64,000 nt of DNA. Source: Zonotrichia leucophrys gambelii (lineage: Eukaryota; Chordata; Aves; Passeriformes; Passerellidae). Location of the stretch: the NCBI RefSeq assembly GCF_028769735.1, contig NC_088177.1, positions 13,208,599 to 13,272,598 on the forward strand, written 5' to 3'. The translations under genes were made by a program, and so were the position numbers. This document shows positions 22,851 through 38,100 of this stretch, piece by piece. The number at the start of each line of letters is the position of its first letter. Within the stretch, counting starts at the first letter, position 1. A model generated the notes under the pieces. It was not told the DNA's origin. It searched no databases and saw only the letters and a program-made list of their open reading frames with translations.

Positions 22851-25800
22851 TTAGGCTGCTAGGAAACTTTATTGATGGAAGTGTGAGAGGTGTGTGATGG
22901 ATGCAATACCTTGGGAGCAGCTTGGCTCCAAAACGGCAGGTCAGAACAGATATGTGGTCTTTTCTTTCCTCTTTTGCAATATGCTACTTAGAGTCCTGCT
23001 CTAATGGGGCAGGATGGAATTATCCAACCAAGTAGCTTCACTGTGTGCTGTTTTCTGTTGACCTGAAAGAATGCTTTCCATCAGTATGCTGAGACAGTCA
23101 AATTCCTGCAGTTTGAAAAGGGTTATTTTTGAGCTATTTTGACATTTTCAGATTGACATTTCTAGTTGTACTGTATGAGAGCTTTCTTCAGAAGGGATGT
23201 GCAGCATTTCATTTAGCATTTGTTGTAAAAGAATTTGAGGATATTTTTAGAGGAGAAAATTATCAAAGGCTTAGAAAATTTTGAACAAGGCTTGAAAAGA
23301 ATGCATGTAGCAGATGTAATTTTAAATAAGAAATAGATCTCCTTCAAAATTTTTGTCTCTAATTTTTGCTAAAACTTCTTGAATGTGGTAATAACTATTA
23401 TCCATGGATCAAGTATTTTCTGTTACCTCTAGGATTTTGGATTGTACTTAGTCTTAAATGGGTGTACAAAGATGGATTTAAAGTTTTGCTTCAGTAGCCA
23501 TGGGGTGTTCCCTCATGCTTTATGTAGATAGGAAGAGGCTTGTTGAATAAACTAATTTTAATAAGGCAATGATGATTGATATTTTTCATGTAATTACTGT
23601 GCATTTTTACTGTATTTACATTGATAAAAGACTTCAGATGTAATTGTAGAAGACGAGTTATTTAGAAGTTCCTTAAGCTGGCAATATGAATGGATAAAAT
23701 CAGTGTTTCCAGTTTTTCAGCTTCCTTCAGATAGATCCTCCTTTCCAATTCATTTTCACTTTCAAATTTATTTCTTCTCCCTTTCTGTCCTTCACTGCAA
23801 GGACCTCATTCATTAACTTAAAATTATTCAAAGGATTCCTGTTGATTTTGAAGAGATCAGAGCAGTCATTTTGTCCTCCTGTGCATCTTATTTCTAATCT
23901 GAGCATCCTTTCACCTGGGTGGAGTTTGTAATTTCAAACTACTTTATTGCTGCCATCACTGGTCAGTGAGGTTTGTGCTTAAAAATCACTTACCTTTGAA
24001 GATTCCATGACAGGAAAGATTGACTATTTTTTTTTGTGCAGCCACTACCTTAGGAGTTTTTCTTTGCTCACTGCCTCCCTTTTATTTCATAAGAAGAACT
24101 TACTCCTTCAGACTGCCTGTTTCCTCTTGTGTCCTTGTGTCCCTGCTCCTTTTGCTTTGGAGTAGCCATTTCTCCCTCCAGCCCCATTCTTTCTTTGTCA
24201 CATGCCTGCTCTAGTGTGTGATTTATGAAGCCTATCCACCCATCTTAATTAGTGATACTTGCTGGTCTTTGAGTGGTGTCCTGCAGGATTTATTTTGTGT
24301 GTTTGGTAATGGTGACAGCAGCAAGGACCAGTAAAGATTGTCACACGTGTGCAGCGTGTGCACACACACCGAAAAAGAATTTCCTTTTTAGAAGAGATTA
24401 CTTTTAAGATGGGGATGAATAAGAAGGAAAAGTATGAGGAGAGCTTTCAGTGCAGCTGGGGGACTGGTCAATGAATTGAAGCAAAGCAGAGTTTCTCTAC
24501 ACTGTGTTGAGTGAATTGCAGCGGTATGGATGCGTTGTGATGTGAATAGTGGCTGTGAATCCATGGTGCATGGATGGACAGGAAAGCCTGGCCTGAAATA
24601 GGCAGGAGTAATAACCAAGGCTTAGCCAGATACTGGATGGGAGAGAAAGAATGGGCAGTGACAGGCAAGTGATGTATTGGGGTGACAGGAAGCAGAGAAC
24701 TGCCCTGCATGACTAGGAAAAATTTACCTTGAGTGGGAAGGTCAGGATTTCCGTTCTTGCCTTGTTGAGCTGGAGCTGAAATATCAGCAGCCATAAGGAG
24801 AAGCCAGAATAGAAAGCTCAGAGATGAATCATTCTCTGGGAAACCATGGTGGTGTTTGTATTTCCAGAGAAGGCAAGCCAGAGGAATCTTACTGAGGGAG
24901 ATGAGAGTTGGGACACGTGGAAATTCCTGTAGCGTTCCTGGAATCCCAACTCTCTCTTAGGGAAAACTGGTAGGCTGTCTGGTATTTAATATGGAGGATG
25001 AAACCCACAAATAATGAAGGGCATTGTGATAATTTATCTGCTTCCTTTATACAATTCAATTCCTCAGATACTTTTACCTTTCTGGTTTCTGCAAGTATGC
25101 TCCTGTATCGATATCTTTCTAGAGCTATTTTTAAATGTGCCCTATAAGCAAATATCTATTTTCCTTTTAAAGCCTTGAGATAACTTCTGGTAATGTTGCC
25201 ATTACTCAGAAATCAAACCGAATGTATTTATGGTGCTGTAATTTTCAGAGCAAATTGCTGTAATTCGGGTATTTTAATTTATCACCTTTTTTTTTCTCAT
25301 CTTCAGTTGGAGACAAGCAGCCACATTTGTGCTGAAACTCAATATTGCGAGTTGGTATCTCAACACTGACTGATTGGACAGTTGTGCAAGGCAGTAGATA
25401 ATGAGCAGATTGATGGTTTCTATATCATATTGAAGTAGGATGTTAAATGTGAGAAGGGAATTTTTATTAAATATACAGCTAGAAACTTTATTATTTTGAA
25501 ATACCTAGTTTCTTCAGCAGTGCCTTTCTGCTGCTTTGAAGCATGAACTGAGTGCAAGAATAATACAGATGCTTCCTGGCCCTTTCAGGTAAAGGAGCAT
25601 TGGGTTCAGCGCTACAGGTAGCTTCTGATCTTTTTCCAGTCTGAAATAATGACTAGGCCCACAGGTGTGCCTCTTCCTTGGCACACTGCCTTTGCAAGGT
25701 AAAATATTAAAATTTCCACTTTGGTTGTGGGGTCTTAGTTGACCATTTTGTTCTCAGTGGTGGTATTTGCATTCTCCTCCTGAGATGTCTCATGGAGAAG

Positions 25801-27972
25801 GTTCTCATGCAGAATGGATCTAGGGGAATCCACACCCTGATTGCTTAACTATTCAATGCTGTGTATCTTATATCTCACCCAGTCCTGCAAAGACTCTTTT
25901 GGAAGCCTCTGTATGCCAAGAAATGTGAACTTAGTCTATAGATTTCAGGTCTCTCAACAGGTCTTGTAGCCTAACTTCTCAGCTCCCAGGTCAAACCCTG
26001 GCAGATGGGTGTGGAGGTCAGGGTGTTCCATGGCACTCAGGACATGAGTACAAAGGGTATTTTCCATATTTTCTCACCTGCTTTCAGATTTGCTCTCTCA
26101 CATGCAGACAGCTCAGATTTGGGTCTTGCTGTGCTTAAAAATGGAGCTTGCAAAACCAGATTCAGGCTCAAAGAATAAAGTAGGAAACAAAGTTATTTCA
26201 CCTTTTTTTGCTGTGCTAGCTTAAAATATTTGTACTGATGTTCTCACTGGGCTGAGGCTTTTTGTGCTGTAGTTTGGGGGACAGGAAGGTTTTTGGGCTC
26301 TGGTTCACTCTGTGTATCTCTCAGTGTTTAACAAGATGTGAATTTTAGGAAATTTGGTGTTTTCTTTATTCAGGCACGTGTGTGTATGATCAGAGTCAGT
26401 GGATGTGCACAGCATTGCCTGAGTCAGGCTCCTTGTTCCACCACTGCTCTTGGTGCTTGTGTGGTTTGTCTGTGTGATAAGCTGGCACTCTTGAAATTGC
26501 TTTCCACCTGCAATTTAGGGCTGTGCTGGGATGGGAATTGTTTCTGCTGCATACAACTCTTCTTTTTCAGCTCTGTGAGAAGTATGTGTAGTACTGGAAA
26601 TCCTTCTGAGCAGAGTGCTGCTGTAAGGTGAATAAAAGGCAATTTTCAATAAATTCCTGGTGCATTGTTTCAGGCCAGGCCTGCATTGAATCATTTGTGC
26701 AGCAGTATTTGAAATCCATTGTGAGTACACAAAAGGGAAATGGTCTCTCTTCTTAGACCAGTGTGATGATCAACTGGAGAGATCAGTTAATCCTGCTAGA
26801 CTTTCCTTGCTATTAAAGGGAGTGTAAGTTCATGTCATTTATTCATGAATTCACATTCACTTATTTGGTCCAACTAAAATTCAGCATTTTCATTTATTAT
26901 CCTTTCAAGGAGCAAAATGACTCACTCTGAGTTTTAGGCAGAGTAGCTTGAAACATATAAAATAAGGTTTATTAGAATAAGTTTGTGATTTTTACAGTCT
27001 TGTGAAATTACTGTGAAGTATCTTCAGAGACATTGGTATTTGAGAAGTACCTCCAGCTCTGAAGGGCAGAAGTCTCCATTTAGGGAAAGTGACTAATTTT
27101 TTTAATAACCATATGTGTCTACTTTATCTCTTCTATCCAGATATTTTCATCAGCAGCCTCTTCAATGTATAAAATATTTATCTACCACAGAGAACTTTAG
27201 TCAAGCTCACATGTTTTCTCCAGGGAAACAATATTAAAACAGTCTGTTATATGTTAAAAGCCTTTTTGTGGTGTCTGTTGGAAATAGCTCAGTTGATGAG
27301 TTGTTGCCATTAGGCAATATGTCAAAATATTAGCTCAAAACTATTTTGCTAATAGCTACCCTAAAAATGATAATTTTATTGTGGAATGGCTAGATCAAAG
27401 TAGAAATGAATGAAATGATGATTATCTTATTGAAAAAAATATACCTCCACCTTTAAATTGCTTTTAATATAATAAATGAATTAAAAAGTTGTCTGTACAG
27501 AATTACAGCAGTCAGTACCATCTCATTACTCCTTAAAAGGCAAATGGGACCCTTCTATTTATATAATTGTTGCACAAATACAAATGCTTACCTGGGCAAC
27601 TTGACTTCAATAGATAACAGAAGGCTGGGTGTTACTTTTATGGTTTTAATCAGTTTTATGAGGAAGTGCAAATGAAAGCAAAATCTTACTTAAGAAAGAA
27701 ATGTGTCTCTATTAGCTTAAGCAGCAAAATATCATACATGGATTTTTTTCCCTTGTTCTTTTGCATGTGTACCTTCCCAATCTTGCCTTCCCTATGTGGC
27801 TTCCAAAATAAACTAGATATGATATTTCAGCAGTTCTTGTGAGAATCATTTAACTCTCACACTTGAATAAGTGGCTCAGATACTTGATGTCTGTCACAGC
27901 AGGCAAAACCAATAACAAAACTACAGCTGAAATGTGTCCGATGAGCTGAAAACTCAGCTTAACAAGAAAATT
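22851..27972. other. Unique non-coding sequence, 5.1 kb
   Basis: No gene, RNA gene, CR1 or LTR was recognised. A purine-pyrimidine alternating CACACGTGTG/GTGTGCACACACAC pair at 24342-24369 is the only notable short-range feature. Open frames reach 108 codons without recognisable content. Confidence 0.4.
24342..24369. repeat. Two alternating CA/TG tracts (Z-DNA-prone)
   Basis: CACACGTGTG is self-complementary, and GTGTGCACACACAC follows after four bases. Alternating purine-pyrimidine runs of this sort can adopt Z-form. Confidence 0.5.
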
Positions 27973-28009
27973 CAATATATATATATATGCAAAAAAGAAA
28001 CCCTGTAAA

Positions 28010-28490
28010 AACCCACCACAAACCAAGGACAGGGGGAAAAGAAACAAAACAGAAAAAAAGCCAACCAAAACAGCAACACTCAAGAAAAATTATTTCAATA
28101 TTATGTCTGTATTGGAAATGCTCTTTATTTTTACTAAGGCTTTCAACAAGAATTGGAATTGGATAACTGTAGCCATGGAGGAAGTAGTTGAGGAGTTTGA
28201 AGGGCCAAATTGAGCTAAGAAAGCCCTCCTGAAGGGGCTGCTGAAGTGAGGAGGTGAGTTCAGACAGGAAAAGGGAAAACTAGCTAATAATTTAAGCAAA
28301 AGCCAAACAAATATCCCTCCTTCAAAACCAAAAAATATCACCCTCTCCAAAACCAACCCAAACAGAAAAAAACTGATAAAACCAAACCAACAACCCAAGC
28401 AAACCTCCCCCAAACAAACAAAAGCAATAAAAAAAAAAAAGAAAACCCAAACAAAAGGTACCAAAACCTCAAATCCAGCCAAACCAATCC
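28010..28490 (+). repeat. A+C-rich low-complexity tracts
   Basis: Two A+C-biased stretches lie at about 28010-28090 and 28290-28490, the second with AACCAACCC, AAACCAAACC and a 12-base A run. The complement of this composition translates as a phenylalanine/valine/tryptophan-rich frame on the minus strand (28090-28602), which is an artefact. Confidence 0.65.
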
Positions 28491-29039
28491 TGAGAAGCCA
28501 AGCAGGGCTGTGGGATTGGGTTAAATCCCATGCCCATAGGATTGGAAAAAAAGTTAAGAAACTGTTAGGCAATGCTCTTAAGTTAAGAAACTTGTAGTCC
28601 ATTTAAGTCAAATATCTCTGGGAAAGAATAATTAGAAGGCAAAGTAAAAGATTAAATGGCAGCAAAGCATGTGCTAAATAAGTGACTGTATATATTAGAG
28701 AACACCATCCTCCCTTGATTGCTCCAACAAGTCAGGAATGAGTGCTGCAGTGAGTCCCAGCCTCCTGCAGGGTGGCTTTGTGGAGCACCTTGGTGCTCTG
28801 GAGATTTCCTGCTTCCTTCCCCAGGCAGCACCAGAGCTGAGAAAATTCCCAGTTAGTGCCTCCCACAGGGGTGTCACTCATGCTGCTGCTCAGCTTTTCC
28901 ATTCCTTCTCTTTCAGCTGTTCTGTGTCCATAGATGGGTGGAATGGAAAAGTGAAAAGGTGGCAGCAGTGTGGGAAGTTCAAACAAAAGATTTCTTAAAA
29001 TCCCTTTACACTTGTGTTCAAAGTCCCAGACCTACGTGG

Positions 29040-29118
29040 CACCCCAGAGCTGGAGGCAGTACTCCAAGGGGAGTGGGTTTGGGAGTGGGATGGAGAGGTA
29101 GAATTGCCTCCCTTGTCC
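29040..29118 (-). mobile_element. CR1 internal fragment (minus strand)
   Basis: CACCCCAGAGCTGGAGGCAG, then TACTCCAAG..GGGTTTGGGAGTGGGATGGAGAGGTAGAATTGCCTCCCTTGTCC in two joined parts. This is the reverse complement of a mid-3' CR1 ORF2 segment also seen near 16240. Both ends of the element are missing, so it is a small relic. Confidence 0.6.
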
Positions 29119-32100
29119 TACTAATATATTTATCATTTCTAGATGATGCAGTAAACTGTTTTACTTTGGTTCATATTTCATTTTAAGCTTACTTTTTGTT
29201 ATATTTTTTAATTGGACAAGTAACGAGATTTTTTGACAGTGATTTTATTGTACAAACATAAAGGTGATTTCAGTACTAGATTGTGAGGGTGTCTCAATGT
29301 ATTTTCAATTTCCTGTCTGTCCTTATGTTGAGTAGTTTGTACAGGTAAAATATTACTAGTACTTAAATTAAATTGTAATGGAAAGTGTTAAATGATATTT
29401 TTCATGGAGCTTCTGTAAGAAATGCTAAAACTGAATGAAATATGGCCTGAGTAATATAAAACCATACCCTGGCTAGATATTGGGACTTTTCTTATCTATT
29501 TGATTTGCTTCAAGATTGCTGATGTAGGAGCTATCCAGGAAAGCCTTTCTCAAACCTCCCTCTCCCATTTCCCACCTTGGTGCCAGTGTCCATGTGATTC
29601 TTTTATACTGTTATTGTAGAAACTATTCTCAATACTGGTTTGCAGTTGCCACTTAAAATTCAGCTCCTAAAACCACAATGACAGTATCATTGTTTGGAGG
29701 CAGTGAAATAATAAAGCAACTGGTTCTTAGCGAAACTGGTTCTTAGTTCTTTGAGCTAAAGAACCAAAATGGTTAAAAGGCAGCTGGAGAAAGCAAAGAC
29801 TAAGAAGTCAGGGTCTGGAGGAGCAGCTGTTTTGATTGTTAATAATGAAATAAAAATCTGTGCTCAGCCTCATAATCTTTGAGAACACAAGTCCTTTTGT
29901 GGCCCACCTATAGGTTACCTTGCTTCTTGCAAGTAGGAATAATTAAATCTTAAATTCCAGATTGTATGTTTTTCCTAAACTAAAAAAAAAAAAAAAAGAA
30001 AAAAAGAAAAAAGTTTGTGTTTTTCTTTATTTTTTGCTTAAGGTGCTATGCAAACAATTCTTTTCAATGAAAATGAGTTCAATTGTCATCCTGAAGGTAT
30101 TTTTCAGCTTTAAACTTCTTCAGTCATTGTTGCTTAAAGATATTTGAGCTTGCAAAGTTCAGAAGTGTGTTGGGAGAAGTGACTGTAGAGGCTACAGAGA
30201 GACAGTTGTTGGTCCTTCCCATAAGGAGAGCCTGGTTGTTTTTCCTGTATACAGTTTGTGAATAAGTATTCATAGCAGATAATTTACTTTATAGTATAGA
30301 AACAAGCACATTCTGTGAGGTCTTCCTATAGTGCTAAGGTCAGAATAGGATGTGTTTTTATGCCATGTGAAAACACCCCTCTCCAGATCCTATTTTGAGC
30401 GATGCCATCAAAACTAGAAACCCAAAACCTTACTGAGTATTTGAGAAATGCTGGGGTAAAACCGAGGCACCAGATGTGCTGATCCTGAATTTTCTGTTCC
30501 CTCAAAGTGCTGCTTGGCTGGGAGCCCCATCCGTGAGTGAAAATTGTGGTTACTTGTAGGGTGGGATCTCCTTTCCTGTAGTCACAGGGAGCAGTGCCTG
30601 TGCAAGATGAGCAGCTGCTGCTGAAGTAGCAGACCCTTCATTTACAGCTACTGCAGCTTTTTTGCAGAAGGAGAGGGAAGTGATGGCTCTCTAATGCTTT
30701 ATGACTGAGCCATCACTTGGAAGTGGTGCCTTGCATGATCTCAGCTTGCAGATGCAGTGCTCAGACAGGTTTTACAGGGCTGGAAGCTGCTCTTCACAGA
30801 CCACCAGGGAGCAAATTGCCACATGCCTGGTCATTACCACGAAAGAGGGGTTTGATTTTTCTTTTTGACAATATCTATTTTTCAACATCCACTTTGTGAA
30901 AAAGCTGTTCACAGCCAGACAACAGGTCAGATTCCCAGTGAAAACCATCTCTTCCTTTTGAATATCCTGTGTTCTTTAACTTACCTGATTGATCTGGTCA
31001 CACAACAAGAAAAATTGTCAGAGAACAGTGAAAAATATTATTCTTGGCAATTCAGCAGTGTATTTTTTTTAAGATAGGAGAAATGTTAAGAGTCAATTAC
31101 TGCATCTGACACTTCCAAATCTGATGTCATTCATTCCTCTTGCCCTTATTCTAGGAATTCTATGCATATTTTCCAAGTGTGTTTATTAACAAATATTTTT
31201 ATATTCTATCCGGTTGCTTATGTAATAGGTGTGTGTGTCTTGGTAAGTTATAATGACAAGTTAGACTGATGTCATGTCCATCTGAGCTGTGTGTGATGGA
31301 AAAGGTGATGGACATGCAGCAATGCAATAATGTGGAGGGACATAGAATGCTCTGGAGCTGAAAATGGTGGAAAATAAAAAGTTTAAACTTCTGAATGTTT
31401 CAACTTCTGAGGGGGGAAAGAAAACTCCAGGAAAAAAATCCCACAAACCCCTGCTCCACTATCTTCTCTGACATTTTCTAATGCTTAACAAAAGGTCAGA
31501 AAAATTTCCACACCAGAATGTATCCTCTTGTGGGTTTTCTTGGAAAAGCCATTCAGATAATTTTCTCATAAATTTAATATTCAGAGTTGGGGTTGTCTTC
31601 CCCTTGGTGAATAATCTATACAGGGAAATATGATCTGAAACTGTTAATGAATATAGGTCAAATTCAAAGAGTTTTCAATGTAGAATTATAAATCAATGTG
31701 GATGCCTTAAGTAGGCCAAGTTTTAAAGCAGTCATGTAATATTTGGGGGAGCAACAATCAGTTTGTTTTATGTTTTTTTTTTGAAACCTGTTTCATAGTA
31801 CAACTTGACAGGGTGACACAGCATCATCTTGGTGTTTCTTGGTTTGTTTTTTTTTTTTTCTGAGCATCTTCTATGCACAAGGTGATGTGCAAAGCTTTAG
31901 AGAATGTGATGGATTAATTTAGAGAGCCTCAAAGTCAAATGACATATCACAGCTGATCTGAGTCTCAGAGAACCTGAATGCAGCAGTCAAGCTTTCTGTG
32001 ATAGATGGGATGTTTGGGTGATTGCCTCCTCAGCAGAACAAAAAAAAAAAAAGTGGATGTGAACCTTGCATTTCTTAACATATTTCAGTCAGAGTTATGC

Positions 32101-35100
32101 TTCAGACTGGGTTCCAGCTTTCTTTATCCAAATGAATTTTTCTATTGGGAAATATTTTTGTTTTGAAATATTTCACCACTTTCCCATATTTCAGTGATAT
32201 ATTCAGAGATCTGTTTACTATAGGGAAAGGGTTGGGTGAAACTGGCTTCATGCAGCTTTGCGTTGCAAACAGCACTGGGAAACTGTCAGAAGAGAACATT
32301 TGCAGGCACATCCATTTCCAGACCTTTTCAGTTACTTCCCTCAACATTTTGTGATCCAATATGGATTTAATGAAGCTCTGGGTTTGAACAAAAACAGGTG
32401 ATGATGCAACATGAGAGCCCCTGCCTTCCTTCCTTCCTTCCTCCACCGTGGAAGAAAGGCAGATTCATGTTTAACATTCCTGTATCAATATAGTCAGTGC
32501 TGAGGAAAATATTCAGGCAGTTTCTTTGGGCCCTTGATCTACTCTGCTGGTAAAATTCTGCCACATAAACAGTTATGCAGTAGTGTGTGGCCTAACATAA
32601 TATTCACATTTGCACATTCAGTTAATCTTTCTGGGACAGAAGTGTGAAAAGAGTAGGAAAAAAATTAAGTCTGAGAACCAGCAGTTCTGGCCCTTCTGTT
32701 CTTTATACGAAAAGAATGTAGCAAAGATTTCTATATTTTGGCTTGCAGTTTTAATTTTTTTATAATTACTTTCTTGAGATGTTCTTGGATGAAATGAAAA
32801 TTTATCCCTGAGTGAATATTTTATTTTTGCTGTAACAGTAGAACAACAATTTGTATTTAAAAAAATTATTGAAAACCAAATTTATTAAATGAGTAGTAAA
32901 TGGAAAATCCAACTTAATCAATGCTTCCAGGCACAAAAAATGCTGCATTTTCTCACTCTGAATACACTCATGCAAACAAAACAGACTTTTAAAAATACAT
33001 TATGGGTTGAAAAATGAATTGCCAGAGAGTCTTTGAACTAACTAAGATATGAATTGCATGTGTTATTTATAATTTAAGAGTATTTCTAGAGATCTGTGTG
33101 TTTGGTGTTTGAAGCAAAGCAATATCCAGTGTTCAATGGAAGGTGTTAAGAGCCAGCACTGTCCTTGCTGACTTACCAGTGGTTTAATAAAGACAGACAC
33201 AGATGAAGAGTGAGGTAGCTTGGGAAATGGGCCATTAACTGCACTGAAGTGCCACTAATGCAAGGAGACATATTAATAATGACAATGGCAATGTCATTGA
33301 TGATGAAAAATACAACTTTTGCACGTCAGAGAAGTTCTATTTTCTTCCCCAGGAGTTGCTCTTAATTGCCCTTTCCCCATTTTCCATTTGCAGCTTTGTT
33401 TCTCACTCTTTCCTCTGACCGTGTTGCCTCATTGGAAACTAACACAATGTAAACCTAAAATAGAATAAAAATATCACCAACTGTGGTGAATCATCTGGTT
33501 TACACTACAAGCATATTGTCCACAGGTGTAATATTAAACTTGTTAATAAAAGCTTTCCTGATGCATAAAAAAATGAGTGGTTTATACATCTAACTCTCCT
33601 GAGTTTTTTCAGCTGATATTTAGAGGGAATATAAATTACTGTACAAGTGCAACTTCACAGCAGGATGTTCTTTAGATGGGTACCTGAAAAACCTGTGATT
33701 TTGCTGATGGAAAGGGATGGCACAAAGTCTGTGCAACAGATAAATCCATACTTACAGGTGAACTCTGCCCACAGAAATGTTCTCTAAATCCATTGCTTAA
33801 ACCCTGCTCTTTGCACTAGGTATCCACATATCACCAGTTTATGGTCTATAATGCAAAGTTTAGGTGAGATGCTGCCTTCCCATGAAGGGAATTGCAGTAG
33901 CAAAATAAGAATTAATGGAAAAATACAATTAGGAACTAAATGGCTGTTTGTGCTATTTATTACTGTGTTCAATGTTAATGCTCAGTTTCCATAAATATTC
34001 AGTTATTTATGTATTAGCATTTCATTAGTGAAAAATGAATCTCTACTTATAGGAAACTGTTGTGAAGAATATTATGGCTGTGCTTTTTGAAGTGCTTCCA
34101 GAATCCACTCCAAAGTGTCTCTTGCTGAGCTCTGTGTGTAGGGCTGAGCATTTTCAGGATGCTGTGCAGTAGTGTTCAGGAGGGAGCAATGCCAAGAGTG
34201 GGGTAGCTTAAACTGCAACTTGGCTGGCTAAAAAAATGTGTAGTAAACTGACAGTAGGCCTGATCCCCATCTGAAAGTTGGCTGAGTTTCTTGTAGCCTA
34301 TTATTTCACCATTTCTCCCAACTTCAAGCAGACCTTGAAGCACAGTGAGCATTAATGCAGTTTGAGGTGATCTTGCTGTGCCTCTGTGAAGAGAAATAAA
34401 GGTAAAAATAGCTCCTTTCCAGGTGGATTATAATCTAAATTACTTGGGAGCAGACTTTCTCAGCTGCAGCCCAGGGAATGTTCATGGCCCTCTCAGACAC
34501 CTGGGAAGGTGCCAAAGCAAACAGTGGCAGTAACTCCTGAGCTGCCTTTGATAATGCACAGGTGGATGTTTCTCCTTACATCAGTTTTTCCCTTAGCCCT
34601 GACTTGGCCTGCTCACAACTGATCTGTAAATCAGTGATTTTTTTCATAGGAAGTTCTACAGTTCCATCCTTGAGTTTCTAATTCTATATTCCTGCTCTCT
34701 TCCTGTATATTGGGCAATACTCTTGGTGCTACAGTAAATATTGTGGATTACAGTAAACCAATTTAATTTCTGTGAGTCTGAGACTTCTGATGCAGATGTT
34801 TAATGAAGTGAGCTGGTTCCCCACTGACTTTGCATTACCATTTTGAGTAATGTTTCTAACTTGTAGTGCTTTTTGCACAATCTCCTTGAAGTAAAAATAG
34901 CAGCTGTCTTGAGTTTTTCCTGTGCAGCATTCCAAGGAAATAATCACTTTAGTTCATACAAACAAGTTGATAATAGCATGGTGGTAGGGATATCTGAAAA
35001 CCAACATTAGGGCTATTAAGGATGTGAAAAATCCTGCTAGAAATTTTTCAGGATTTTGGGAAGAAAAAAATTACACACCAAACAAATGTGTTCTTAAACA

Positions 35101-38100
35101 GCAGTTGAATTTTTGTGGGGCAATAATCTCTTTTTCAGAAGCTTTTCATGGACTGGTTTTGCTTGTGTATTGTGACTCTTAAGATTTGACAATTATGGGG
35201 AGAACTAAATTTTAGAATTTGCAAATCCAGAAAAGGTATTCAAGTAATGTTTAGTGTTTTGTAATAGAGTAATGTAATACACATGGTTGTTGCTAGGAGT
35301 AGAAAATGGTCATTCCAATGAAACTGAAGTAAAGGCACAAAAAGAGCTTCTGTAAGACCAAATAAAACCAGGAGTAATTATAGGGGAAATTAGACCTGCT
35401 TGACTGTGAACAGAGTTTGTGGGGTGGGACTGTGCAGGAGTCAGAGCTGTTGTTGCCTGTGCAGGTGCAAGGAGGGTGGCAGGAGATGAGTTTTCCTTAA
35501 AGATGTGACCTGTCCCCATCAGGAGATGCTGCCTGTGGGAATGGCACATGTGGTGGGTGGACCACTCCAAGTAAAATGATGCACTGGTTCTGCTAATTAA
35601 GAGCTTTTTTAATTGAAGGGATGACTAGTTGTGCTCTAAAAAGATATTAATTTGAAATTTAAACATAGGACTTTCCTAGTTCTTCATATTTATAGTTATT
35701 TAAACGAAAGTTTTATTTCTACTGCTCAAAATAGCACCATACCAATCCCTTATTATTATTTATTGCTTGTATAACTGTTTTATGTAATTATTTGCTTCCC
35801 TTTTCCCATCAATCCTCATTCTTGTAAAAGTGTCTTCTGTAAAACAGGAGCAGCAGCCAAATGTTTACCTTGCCACTCATGGGTGTATTTATCAGGTTCT
35901 CAAAAGAGAGTCACTTACTGTGACTTAGCTTTAATCAAAAAAAATGTATAATCTATCTTGCATATCTCCTTCATCCCTTGCAGCTTCAGTGAGTGGAAGA
36001 GAGTGCAAGCAGCACTGGCTGCAGTGTTAAAGATGCTTTTAGCAGATAAAAAAATTAATTCTGAGACCAAGTATGGAAGGCTGAAAACAGGCAAATAAAG
36101 GACTGAACTGAATACCATAAATTGAGAAAGCAATGTATCTTAAATATATATTTGAGACAGAGGTTGCTGAAATTCCCATGCTCCTTCTGTCGTGTCTCTC
36201 TGTGTGTGATCTCCCACTGCTGTTTGTACTCTTGGTTTCTGTGGCTGGTAGATTTTACATATTTAGGTCTCTTAAAAACATCTAGTAGTCTGGAATATTT
36301 GTTTTCATTCAATGTTTATGCTATTGCTTCATTCTCTGAATACTCTGACTTGTACTTGGTAAAATTGCTCAAGTTTGCACAACATGGAATTTACTTCTTG
36401 CTACTTTATCACAATGTGCTATGAACTGCTTAATTGCAGCTTCTGGTTTTTCATTTCACTCAAACATTAAAAAAATAGGGATTCAACCCTGTTTTATTAA
36501 GCTGGAATCTGGTATTCAGCCTTGGCCAAAATAAGTAACTGGAGAAGAGGGCCAAACCATCTCTTCATAAAATTGCTGAATTCTTTCAGTTGGTCAGTTC
36601 AGTTTTTTTTTAAATTTTTTTTTTAATTTTTGCAAAATCCAGGCCTCTGAGGCAGTTGGCACCTACTTAAGCAGCAAGGAAACACTGAACAAACTTTCTG
36701 CCACCATAAACATCTTTGCTAGCTGGTATTTTCCTACAAGTCAGAGGAACCAAGAAATTTGACCTAAAAGTTGGCGTTCTGTACCCTGGAAAGATATAAC
36801 TTGTCTTAAAAGGTATTTTCTAAAATAGTTTCCTCAGTCAGTGTCCTGACTGCAGAGCTTCCTTGCATGTCACTAGAGGGGTCCTTACAGACAAGCAGCT
36901 GGACACAATCAAGGATTTTCCCCCTTCTGACAATGGTTTGAGCAGATTCAAAAATAACAGAGCAAAGTTGCACGCATGCAAGGTGACCAATTACATGGAA
37001 TTGGCCTTTGAGTTGAATGATTTAAAAATGAGGACTTTTCATGCTATGAGTGTTGTCCATTTAGGAGAGTTAAAGCTCATGCATCCTGTATTATTACCTG
37101 CAGGGAAACCCCCATAAATTTTTTATATTTTGGGAAAAACTGTTGAAATTAGTTCAGCCAGGAGAAATCAGTGACTCTGGAGAAATATTTCCTGCAAAGC
37201 AATTGAGCAAATTGAGAACCTATTTTTTGATAAAATTCAAGACATTTTTTTTCTGAAAAATACGACCTTTATATATAAAAGCATATAAAAATTCACTTAA
37301 CTGTATTTCAAGCTTTGCAAGACACCTTAGTGGATTTTGAGGGGAGTGAGTCTTTAACAGGATTTAATCAGTAAAATTCAGGTTCTCTGAGCTCTAGGAA
37401 TCATCTGCAATTCTTTTTCCCCCAAAATCAGATGTGTATGATGTAAAAATGGGTAGTGCTGCTTCCCTAAAGAAAATACGTGAGAATTTTATGCTGAAGG
37501 CCAAACCCTAATAAATCTACAAAAGAATTCCTTGCTTTAGTATCTTATTGCTTATTCTTATGTTTTATTTTCCAGTCAACCATATTCAGATAAAAACCTA
37601 CTCCCAGCTCTAGTAAGGGCTAAAAGAAATATTAAATGCTGGGCTGAAGTCTGTGTGGAGATTGCTATGGACTGCTTCTGGCAGCAAACTGGTGCCTTTC
37701 CATGTAAATTTCAAATAACTAGGTAGTTCATTAAGGTGCTCAAGTCACCTCATCTTAGAATATTTGATCTCCAAAATGAAATAACACCTCATTTTCTTGT
37801 CACTGAGTGTATTTGATCACAATGCTTGAAAGTGTGTAATTTCAAAGCAGACATGCCTACCCTCAATTACTGTCCTTCTGACCTTTTCCTGTTCCCTCCT
37901 ACTATCAGATTAAGCTATTTTAATGTGTGTTCTTTAGTATTTATTTAAGTGGAGCTTTATTGCAGAGACCTGGTTTCTAATAGTCAGTGTCTAGGAGTCA
38001 TTGCAAATATCTTGTTGGTCTTGGTGTAATGCTAGAAAAATGGAGATGGGCATGAACATACATTTCAGTGGTTTGGTTCTAATTTTGCTCAAGAAATCAA

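Noticed and set aside
28090..28602. 170-codon minus-strand frame that looks like a membrane protein
   Set aside because: Its Phe/Val/Trp/Gly-rich middle is simply the complement of an A+C-rich low-complexity tract.
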